This document shows positions 57,646 through 64,000 of a stretch of 64,000 nucleotides of DNA, piece after piece. Below the pieces are notes generated by a model. The model was not told the origin of the DNA, did no database searches, and worked only from the letters and a program-made list of their open reading frames with translations. The first letter of the stretch is position 1, and each line of letters begins with the position of its first letter. The stretch is taken from contig NZ_JACKSH010000190.1 of NCBI RefSeq assembly GCF_025821625.1, forward strand, positions 33,304-97,303. The letters run 5' to 3'. This stretch comes from Mycolicibacterium pyrenivorans (GTDB lineage: Bacteria > Actinomycetota > Actinomycetes > Mycobacteriales > Mycobacteriaceae). The translations under genes were made by a program, and so were the position numbers.

Positions 57646-58590
57646 TCAGCCCGTCACCGCCAGCGCGGCGGCTGCGGCCAGGGCAGCGGCCATCAATGCG
57701 AGCTCGGTGTAGGCGCGTGACCTCGAGACGACGGCGGTGCTGCGGTGGGCGCGGGCAGCGGGAAGCCATATCGTCCGATTGCGCCACGCCAGAGCCGTGA
57801 GTGCCACGGTGAGCACGATCTTCGCCGTCAGCACCCTGCCGTAGCCGGTCGCATAAAGATCGGCGGGCCGGCCCAGCACCCCCACCGCGCCGACGACGCC
57901 GCCGGCGAACAGTGCCGTGACGCACCACAGCGACAGTTGAGAAAACCGGGGCAGTACCCGGGCCCATTGACCACGGTGCTCGACGGTGAGGACAATTCCG
58001 GCGAGCACACCGCACCACACCGCCGCAGCCAGCGCGTGCACCGCGATCGCGAGGCCACCCCACGAGCTGGCCGACAGGTGCCCGGTCAGCGGGTGGCCTA
58101 CGACGCCGACCGCCGCCAGGCCGACAGCGATGACGCACGCCGGGCCCGAGCGCGGGACCACCGCCACCAGCAGACACACCGCCCCTGCGACGATCATCGT
58201 GAGCAGGCCGGCGCGTCCCGGCGCCGTGTCCAGGGCGAAGTCCACGGCGGTACGGATTCCGAGTCGGCCGGTGCTGACCCCGGCCGCCTCGGCCCCCGCG
58301 AGCACGAGCCGGACCACCTCGGCGACCAACCAGACCGCCGACGCCAGCACCAGTGGCGCCGTCGCGCGACGGACGAGTTCATCGCGGTACCGTTCGGCGT
58401 CCAGAGCGGGCACCGCGGCAAGCCCGAGGGTGACGACCGCTGCTCCGTCGGCAACCGCCCTGGTCAGTGCCGGCGCCATCGACGTAGCCGGATATGCCAG
58501 GGCCCACGCAACCACACTTGCCGACGTCGTGACGAGTACCGCACCCGCCACCGCGCGACGGTGCGTCACGACCTGCGCCGAACCGCCCAT
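57646..58590 (-). CDS. CopD-family membrane protein
   Basis: The 314-residue protein starts at ATG 58590, overlapping the CopC gene. It has about 8 membrane segments. Histidines in HPLTGHLSASSWGGLAIAVHALAAAVWCGVL match the CopD/YcnJ pattern. It probably imports or handles copper with the CopC-like protein. Confidence 0.8.
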   Translation of the reverse strand: MGGSAQVVTHRRAVAGAVLVTTSASVVAWALAYPATSMAPALTRAVADGAAVVTLGLAAVPALDAERYRDELVRRATAPLVLASAVWLVAEVVRLVLAGAEAAGVSTGRLGIRTAVDFALDTAPGRAGLLTMIVAGAVCLLVAVVPRSGPACVIAVGLAAVGVVGHPLTGHLSASSWGGLAIAVHALAAAVWCGVLAGIVLTVEHRGQWARVLPRFSQLSLWCVTALFAGGVVGAVGVLGRPADLYATGYGRVLTAKIVLTVALTALAWRNRTIWLPAARAHRSTAVVSRSRAYTELALMAAALAAAAALAVTG

Positions 58591-59135
58591 ATCGCGCCGA
58601 GCGCCACGATCGCCGTGGCCGCGGCGGCGAACGGCCAGACCGGCGGCCCATCGGTCGCGGTGTCCGGTCCCGGCGGCGCATGGGTGGCCGCATCCGACGT
58701 CGGGGTGGCCGGCGGCGGGGCGGCGTCCGTCGCGCCCGCCAGCAGCCGGTAGGACCACGACCCCGACACGACGTGACCGTCGGCGGACGTCGCCCGGAAG
58801 TTCACGGTGTAGTCACCGGCAGGGCCGCCGCCCCGCACACCGACGCTGATCACCGCTCCGTCGACAATGATTTGCCCGTCGGACCACTGCCCGCCGTCGG
58901 GGCCGATCACGGTCATCGCGGCGAACTGAGCCTGCATCGGTTCGTTGAACGTCGCGCTCACCCGCGACGGCGGCTGCGTCAGTTCGGCGTTGTCGGCAGG
59001 GTCACCGCCGATCCGCGCGGCGTGGGCCCACGCCGCACCGGCGCCGGCCAGCGCGCCTGCGACGAGCCCGAACGTCAGGGCGGCGACGGCGATGACATGC
59101 GAGACGACGGCTGCTCCGCGCTGTAGCGCCGACAA
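58566..59135 (-). CDS. CopC-domain copper-binding protein
   Basis: The 189-residue protein has a signal peptide ending at AGAAWA and a mature N-terminal His (HAARIGGDPADNA), a usual copper ligand. The CopC beta sandwich follows (TFNEPMQAQFAAMTV; ATSADGHVVSGSWSYRL). A Pro/Ala linker and a C-terminal membrane anchor (AAAATAIVALGAIWAV) complete it. It starts 3 bases after the upstream stop and overlaps copD. Confidence 0.87.
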   Translation of the reverse strand: MSALQRGAAVVSHVIAVAALTFGLVAGALAGAGAAWAHAARIGGDPADNAELTQPPSRVSATFNEPMQAQFAAMTVIGPDGGQWSDGQIIVDGAVISVGVRGGGPAGDYTVNFRATSADGHVVSGSWSYRLLAGATDAAPPPATPTSDAATHAPPGPDTATDGPPVWPFAAAATAIVALGAIWAVRRRS

Positions 59136-59138
59136 CGG

Positions 59139-59831
59139 TCAGACCACGCCCAGGCGCGCCATGAGGTCGGCCTCTATGCCGTCGAGTTGCTCGGCGATCG
59201 CGGCGTGCGCGGCGCGACGACGTGCCGACGGCATGTTCTCGGCGGCGGTCACCGCGACCGCCAGATCGCTGAGGCGCTCGGTGATGGCCGCGACGAACTG
59301 CTTGGTCTCTGCGTCACTCGCGGACTTGCCGGACTTGCCGGACTTGGACTTCTTCTCCGACTTCTCCGACAACTGGCGCAGCGACTGCTCGGCACCGGCG
59401 ATCCGCGCCGAGTACTGGGCCCCATGCCCGGAGAACTGCCCGAGCTGACTCAGCGGAATGCCCAATTGGTCCGCGCGACGCTCGTCGAGCAACCCGCGCG
59501 CGGCGATCGACGCTCGGTAGACGAGGGGCACAACCACCGGCGCGAGCAAACGCGACACGGTGAGCGCTCGACGAACCTTCGTCGGCGAGAACAACTTGCC
59601 CTCGCGCGCGGCCTTCAGCTGGGTTTCAGCAACCTTGAGTGCAGCCCTGTCGCTGTCACGCTGGGCTTTCAGCTGTGCCCGCAGCGCACGAGCCTGTGCC
59701 TTCTGCTCGGACTTGAACCGACGGACCTCGTTGCGGGCCGACAGCTTCGCCTCGAGCTTGGCCTTCGCCTTGATCGCGCGGGCCTCGGCCCTCCGGGTGG
59801 CACGGGATTTGCGTCGCTTGAACAGACTCAT
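59139..59831 (-). CDS. DUF6474 protein (Rv3850-like)
   Basis: The 230-residue protein has a very basic coiled-coil N-terminus (about 1-75: RRKSRATRRAEARAIKAKAK). A helical middle follows (SRLLAPVVVPLVYRASIAARGLLDE), then a KSEKKSKSGKSGKS linker and a C-terminal helical bundle. The function is unknown. It belongs with the copC-copD-hns run by strand and spacing. Confidence 0.75.
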   Translation of the reverse strand: MSLFKRRKSRATRRAEARAIKAKAKLEAKLSARNEVRRFKSEQKAQARALRAQLKAQRDSDRAALKVAETQLKAAREGKLFSPTKVRRALTVSRLLAPVVVPLVYRASIAARGLLDERRADQLGIPLSQLGQFSGHGAQYSARIAGAEQSLRQLSEKSEKKSKSGKSGKSASDAETKQFVAAITERLSDLAVAVTAAENMPSARRRAAHAAIAEQLDGIEADLMARLGVV

Positions 59832-60041
59832 CCCTGCGGCCTCCCAGATCTTCCTTCGACACTTCCCACCGGTTAGCGCGGTGGCGCTGACAAAACCCTA
59901 GCGTTCGGTGCGCACCGGGGTGGTCGCGCCCCGATCGCCAGGGCGTTTCCGCTTCTCAGCAAACCGTCTCGCCCGATTGTGCGAGAATCGTCCCGTCATC
60001 GGGGTCAGACGGCGCCATGTCGGTCGAAGGGTGGTGACGAC

Positions 60042-61094
60042 GTGGGCTCGCGTGCGCGTGCCACGGCAGCGGCGTGCCTTGTCGCGTCCGGCCTGCTGGC
60101 CGGCGGCCTGACCACCGCCACGGCGTTCGCAGATCCCCCCGGGCCGACCGCCCGCGACGACACATCCGAGGGTGGCCCCGACGCGGCGCCACCGGGTCGG
60201 CAGATCGGCGGCGGCACGACTGCCGGCGACCGGGATGACGGGGGCGACCGGGGCGACCGAGCCGACCGGGGCATCGTTTCGGCCCCCGAAGGCGGTGACG
60301 CCCGCGAAGAAGGTGACGCCCCTGAAGCCGGTGACGCCCCCGCAGCCGGGGAGGAGCCCGAAGACGGCGACGCCGCAGCAGCCGGGGACGAGTCCGACAG
60401 CACCGCCGACGTTTCCCGGGGCCGAGACCTCGAGGTCCCGCTATCCGAGGCGCGTGAGGAGGCGGAACCGCGGCTACCGTGGCCGCCGTGTTGTGCGAAG
60501 GGCGAAAAGGACTGCTGGCCATGGCCGTGGCCGGAGCCCGAACCAGATCCCGACGGCCCGCCGAAGTCCGACAACGACGGCGGCGGTTTTCCGGACCTGC
60601 CGGTCGGGCTTCCGTTCCCCGGCCCGGTATTCGGCGTCCCACCGGAACTGGTGCCGCCTACGGGGGAGCCCTTGTTCCCCGACGTCGTCGACACGGTGCC
60701 CGGCGTCGGCGTCGCGGTAAGCACCCCTGCGGGAGGACCGATCAGCCTGCCCGTCCTGATCGCCGCCCCGACGGGTTCCGGCGCCGCTGCGGGTCCGGTC
60801 GGTGGGTCGGGGGCCGGAATGCCCGCCGCTCCCCGGCAGGGCACCGCAGATCCGATGCCTGCCCGGCAGCCTCTGCCGGCCACAGCAGCGGGCAATGTCG
60901 CGATGCCCGCGTCGTATCGCGTCGGCTACGGGGAGTATCTACGGACCGCCGGAATCCCACAGATCGCGGCGCTGGCGGTGCCGGGCGTCGCGGGGATCCT
61001 GGTCCTCACCGCGACGGGCGGATTATTGGGCTACCGCCAGGCGAAGGCGGGCCGTGCGGTGTGCACCACCCGGTCGGTCCGGTTCATGAACTGA
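60042..61094 (+). CDS. secreted or anchored Pro/Gly/Asp-rich protein of unknown function
   Basis: The 350-residue protein starts at GTG 60042. The signal peptide is LVASGLLAGGLTTATAFA. Acidic low-complexity repeats follow (EGDAPEAGDAPAAGEEPEDGD), then PWPPCCAKGEKDCWPWPWPEPEPD, a Pro-rich stretch and a C-terminal membrane helix (LAVPGVAGILVLTATGGLLGY). It resembles surface-exposed mycobacterial proteins; no enzymatic domain is seen. Confidence 0.7.
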   Translation: MGSRARATAAACLVASGLLAGGLTTATAFADPPGPTARDDTSEGGPDAAPPGRQIGGGTTAGDRDDGGDRGDRADRGIVSAPEGGDAREEGDAPEAGDAPAAGEEPEDGDAAAAGDESDSTADVSRGRDLEVPLSEAREEAEPRLPWPPCCAKGEKDCWPWPWPEPEPDPDGPPKSDNDGGGFPDLPVGLPFPGPVFGVPPELVPPTGEPLFPDVVDTVPGVGVAVSTPAGGPISLPVLIAAPTGSGAAAGPVGGSGAGMPAAPRQGTADPMPARQPLPATAAGNVAMPASYRVGYGEYLRTAGIPQIAALAVPGVAGILVLTATGGLLGYRQAKAGRAVCTTRSVRFMN

Positions 61095-61156
61095 CGAGTT
61101 CTGCTCGCTCTGCGGGAGTGGGCAGCGGATAGTGGACTTATCGAGAGGGGGTTTTC

Positions 61157-61648
61157 ATGCCTGCGAGCCGCAATGTCACCCGCGCGGTCAGTGAGGTTCT
61201 CGATCTTGCCCCGAAGAGGGGTGAGGTGTCGTTGCCTCGGCTGATCGACGCGGTGAGCGAGAACCGCGACAGACCGATCGAACTCACGACCGCCGATCTG
61301 CCGCCGGGGGTGTGCGGTCAGTGGCGCCAGTACGCCGACCGCGACGTCTTCCTCATCCAGCAGGGATTACCGGCATGGGATCGGACGCTCGCGCACGAAC
61401 TCGGGCATCTCGTCCTCGGCCATCAGGGCATTCCCGTCATCCAGGCGGCCGAGGAGAACACCGAGGTGGCCAGCTCCGACCTGATCGGTTACATGCTCAA
61501 TCAGCGCACCGGATGTATGGGCCCCCACGGAGAGGACCACGAGCAGGAGGCCGAGGACTTCGCGGCGCTGCTGATCTACCGGCTGGGTCGGCTTCCCTCT
61601 GACAGGTCGTCGATCGTTCAGGTTCGCCTGGGAGAGGCGTTTGGTTGA
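61157..61648 (+). CDS. ImmA/IrrE-family metallopeptidase
   Basis: The 163-residue protein starts at ATG 61157 after GAGAGGGGG. The HELGH zinc site is at residues 80-84, and a third-ligand Glu is in HEQEAEDFAALLI. Such peptidases usually cleave a partner repressor (XRE type). It overlaps the next gene by 4 bases (TTGA). No XRE gene is directly attached; espR lies further on. Confidence 0.87.
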   Translation: MPASRNVTRAVSEVLDLAPKRGEVSLPRLIDAVSENRDRPIELTTADLPPGVCGQWRQYADRDVFLIQQGLPAWDRTLAHELGHLVLGHQGIPVIQAAEENTEVASSDLIGYMLNQRTGCMGPHGEDHEQEAEDFAALLIYRLGRLPSDRSSIVQVRLGEAFG

Positions 61649-62865
61649 TCGTCTGGGTGATCGCCGGACTCCTGGGGTTGGCCACCGGCCTGCGGATCGG
61701 GTGGGCGCTGGTCAACAAGCAGTCGCTGGTCAGCACTGCGATGATTCTGGCCCTGGGCAGCCTCGGCCTGGTCGCGGCGTTCAACTGGCAGCCGCTCACG
61801 CTGTTGATCGACACGCTGCTGCGGTGGCCCAACATCTCGATGGGGCTCAGTCAGGTGGCGCTGATCGGCTGCGCGGCAGGCAGCTGCGTGATGATCACGA
61901 CGGTTGCGTCCAGTCGGCCACCCCCGGTCGTCAAGAAGATCGCCGTCGCGCAGTACAGCGTCGCCGCCGTCATCGCAGTGGCGAGCCTGGTCGTCTTCTT
62001 CTCCGCGGGGCAACAACCGGAGATGTCTCCCGAGGAGTACCTCAGGCGAAGCCTCGGCTCCGGCGTGACCTCGCTTCCGTGGCTGCTTCCGCTGCTCTAC
62101 GTGCTGCTGGCGCTGAGCTTGGTGGTGTGGGCGGGGCTGCGGCACTCCAACCGCACGCGTCGCGGTCGGGCGCTGTTCGTGTTCACGGTCGGGATCGTGC
62201 TGATCGTCCTTGCGCTGGCGTTCTTCCTGCTTCGCGCCGTCGGCACGAGCGGCCTGGTCGGCGTGGGTGCCGCTGCGACGCTGCTGGGCTGCGCGATGCT
62301 CATCGTCGCCGCGGGATCGCTGCTGCCCAGCCTGGAAGACTGGTTCGGGGCGCGTCACGAGCTGCGCACCATCCAGCCGCTTCTCGACGAGCTGGGCCGG
62401 CGCCACCCCGACGTCGGAATCGGTGTCCGTCCCCGGGGGCCGCTGGTGTTCAGGGTGGCCGAGCGGATGTCGTTGATCTCGGATGCGTTGTTCCTGGAGG
62501 CCACCGCCGCCGACGGTGCCCGGCACCGCGTCGATGCCGGTGGCACGGCGACGGTGCGCGGTAGAGGCGACGGAGGCAACCGAGGCAACCCAGGCAGCCG
62601 TAACGACCGAGGCGATCTCGATGGCCGGCGAGAGCTCGCCGAGCTCGAGGCGGACGTGTCGCCGGTCGAGCAGGCCGAGGTCGTCGCGCGATGGATATCC
62701 GAAGGCACCGACGACGCGCCGGAGCCGCGACGCACGGAGTTCCCCGGTCGTGCGTGGCTACGCCAACCCGCTACCTACTCAGACCGCGAGTGGATTCTTG
62801 AGATCGCCCGCCAGTATCGACTCGCCCTGGACGCCCGCGGTGGCAGAGGAAGCCGCTCCCGATAA
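61645..62865 (+). CDS. MAB_1171c-like (DUF6545) membrane protein
   Basis: The 406-residue protein starts at TTG 61645. About 7 membrane segments (residues 1-235) precede a cytosolic domain (RTIQPLLDELGRRHPDVGIG) of DUF6545 type, described in databases as a putative transporter. A low-complexity GRGDGGNRGNPGSRNDRGD insertion interrupts it near residue 305. It is coupled to the ImmA/IrrE peptidase. Confidence 0.75.
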   Translation: MIVWVIAGLLGLATGLRIGWALVNKQSLVSTAMILALGSLGLVAAFNWQPLTLLIDTLLRWPNISMGLSQVALIGCAAGSCVMITTVASSRPPPVVKKIAVAQYSVAAVIAVASLVVFFSAGQQPEMSPEEYLRRSLGSGVTSLPWLLPLLYVLLALSLVVWAGLRHSNRTRRGRALFVFTVGIVLIVLALAFFLLRAVGTSGLVGVGAAATLLGCAMLIVAAGSLLPSLEDWFGARHELRTIQPLLDELGRRHPDVGIGVRPRGPLVFRVAERMSLISDALFLEATAADGARHRVDAGGTATVRGRGDGGNRGNPGSRNDRGDLDGRRELAELEADVSPVEQAEVVARWISEGTDDAPEPRRTEFPGRAWLRQPATYSDREWILEIARQYRLALDARGGRGSRSR

Positions 62866-62905
62866 GACGTGGTTCGCCGGCTTCCGACCTGCCAAGAAGA
62901 CCGGG

Positions 62906-63304
62906 CTAATTGTCCAGGTTCTCGCGACGGCGCAGTTCGTCGACCTTCGATGCGATGTCCTGCTTGGCTTCGGCGGACAGGCCGACCGTGCGCGCCGCAA
63001 TGCGGCGAACACCTTCGTCGCGCATCCCGGCCAGCCAGGTGAGCTCCTTGTCGAGCTTCTCGTAGTACTCGTCGTCGGTGAAGTACGCCGGCTTGATCCG
63101 GAAGAAGTTGGCAAGCGCGGCCATCGTTGCCGCGGACGGGTTCGTTCGGTTGCCGGAGCGCAGCTGCGACAGGTACGGAGCGGACATCGTGACACCCTCG
63201 GCCTTGAGCGCGGCGATCACCTCGGCCGAGGTGTGCGGGCCACGTCCTGGCGGGTAGACGACGTCGAACAGGCGATTTAAGCGAGCGGCAAACGTATTGC
63301 TCAT
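62906..63304 (-). CDS. espR: nucleoid-associated regulator EspR
   Basis: The 132-residue protein starts at ATG 63304 (MSNTFAARLNRLFD). The XRE-like HTH segment ALKAEGVTMSAPYLSQLRSGNRTNPS is nearly identical to M. tuberculosis EspR, which activates espACD and many other genes. The C-terminal dimer domain is DDEYYEKLDKELTWLAGMRDEG. It is convergent with the DUF6545 gene. Confidence 0.94.
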   Translation of the reverse strand: MSNTFAARLNRLFDVVYPPGRGPHTSAEVIAALKAEGVTMSAPYLSQLRSGNRTNPSAATMAALANFFRIKPAYFTDDEYYEKLDKELTWLAGMRDEGVRRIAARTVGLSAEAKQDIASKVDELRRRENLDN

Positions 63305-63725
63305 CGGGATTGACCTCCACATGCGGACAAGCGGTGTTCTAGGGCGGCGTATTTGCTGATCATCGTAGCGACAGTTGTGTCCACAACCAAGTGCAAACCG
63401 GATAAAAGTTAACCCGGTTCCGGGAGGCGGTCAGCCGCTGCTGGCGTCAACGGCGACGGTGCAGGACTTCACACCGACAGAGCACGGTGCGGCTAAGCAA
63501 AGATCAACGGCACGGCAGCAAGCATACGCCCGCCTCTTGGTCAGCCTCGTCACAACAGTGTCTTTGTTTACCGTGGGCAACTTCCGCATTCGGGACAACC
63601 ACGCGCCACGAGGTTTGCTGGAGCCCTGGTGAGGGGTTGCGGCCGCGAAGCTGCGGACAGAGCTCCACGCCATGTGGCGCTGCGGACTTTGGCGGCGGCC
63701 CGGCAAAGGGTGCCAGGCATTGGTG
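63305..63725. other. espR upstream intergenic region
   Basis: About 420 bases without a supported gene. It contains GTTGTG-TC-CACAAC at 63374-63387 (6-base arms) and AACCGG-N12-CCGGTT at 63396-63419, possible regulator sites. The weak ORF at 63375-63632 is not supported. Confidence 0.5.
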
Positions 63726-64000
63726 TCAGTAGCCAGTGGCATGCCGGGCAGCATTCGGCGCCGGTTCGTGGTCGGCGGACGGTCCAGGACGTCTCCGAGA
63801 GCGGCGCCACGCGACGACGGCGGCCGCCGCGGCGGCCGCCGCGGTCGTTGCCGTCACTGCGACGGCCACCCACCGCAGCCCCAGGCCGCCGTCGAAGAAC
63901 AGGAAAAGGCCGAACAAGAGGAACAGCACGCTGGCAGACGCGTGGAGGAAGCGTTCGGGCAGGCGCTTGTGCAGCAGCATTCCGGCGGCGATGGCCACCC
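63726..64000 (-). CDS. TMEM165/GDT1-family transporter (partial, 5' end outside window)
   Basis: The frame runs off the end of the window. The C-terminal part has membrane helices (FLHASASVLFLLFGLFLFFDGGLG; WVAVAVTATTAAAAAAAAVVAW) and MLLHKRLPERFLH, like GDT1 proteins that export Mn2+/Ca2+. Rv3848 holds the same place next to espR. Confidence 0.75.
   Translation of the reverse strand, partial: VAIAAGMLLHKRLPERFLHASASVLFLLFGLFLFFDGGLGLRWVAVAVTATTAAAAAAAAVVAWRRSRRRPGPSADHEPAPNAARHATGY

Noticed and set aside
63375..63632. 85-codon ORF upstream of espR
   Set aside because: No ribosome site, no family resemblance, and it overlaps candidate regulatory palindromes.

Overview
The window is high-GC actinobacterial DNA from a mycobacterium, most likely a fast-growing (Mycolicibacterium-type) species. 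The evidence is the gene content: EspR, an H-NS-like (Rv3852-type) protein, EthA/EthR, CYP138, TreS/Mak, F420-type PPOX and LLM proteins and a PE-PPE-like C-terminus. From memory of the M. tuberculosis map, two blocks are syntenic with it: PPOX/treS/mak and TetR-cyp138-msrA-Rv0138-Rv0139-DUF427-AlkA on the left (the Rv0121c to Rv0142 neighbourhood), and gltB-gltD-PHP-ethR-ethA-rraA-hns-Rv3850-espR-GDT1 on the right (Rv3859c back to Rv3848). They meet near the dps/gltB interval.

Layout. 1-957: the 3' end of a repeat-bearing PE-PPE-like gene, then a decayed IS3-family transposase. 953-6819: a PPOX protein, a complete four-gene ABC importer, an orotate-PRTase-like protein and a HugZ/DUF2470 protein. 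6922-14635: an alpha-glucan/trehalose block (treS, mak, and a glgX broken by one in-frame TGA), with an SDR, pncA and a PAS-ANTAR regulator. 14666-20973: a tightly overlapping four-gene membrane operon with a cupredoxin-like lipoprotein, and a membrane protein whose alpha/beta-hydrolase motifs sit at opposite ends. 21040-26826: acyl-CoA dehydrogenase, acyl-CoA ligase, a Cys/His papain-like small protein, an MFS carrier, a truncated DUF222 protein and a PPOX protein. 27053-31413: glycosyltransferase, methyltransferase, toroid protein, second methyltransferase and a TetR, with matching palindromes at both ends. 31417-40896: TetR/CYP138, msrA/msrB, a SnoaL-epimerase pair behind a KstR-like box, enoyl-CoA hydratase-like, FAD oxidoreductase, SRPBCC, DUF427, AlkA-like glycosylase and Dps. 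40897-41813: a long unannotated leader. 41814-47880: gltBD. 48161-54254: a small ORF, LLM oxidoreductase, DinB/MPI-type protein, SulP/ArsR operon, PHP protein and a DinB polymerase behind an SOS box. 54279-64000: ethR/ethA, rraA, hns-like, copD/copC, DUF6474, a secreted Pro-rich protein, an ImmA/IrrE-DUF6545 pair, espR and a partial GDT1 transporter.

The genes work together in several modules. TreS and Mak convert trehalose to maltose and maltose 1-phosphate for alpha-glucan synthesis, and GlgX would debranch the glucan if it were intact. GltBD assimilates nitrogen. MsrA/MsrB, Dps and DinB belong to stress responses. Several regulators (TetR x3, ArsR, LexA- and KstR-type sites) can be tied to targets by inverted repeats visible in the sequence. 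No rRNA, tRNA or CRISPR array was seen. Rv numbers and family names are from general knowledge; no searches were run.
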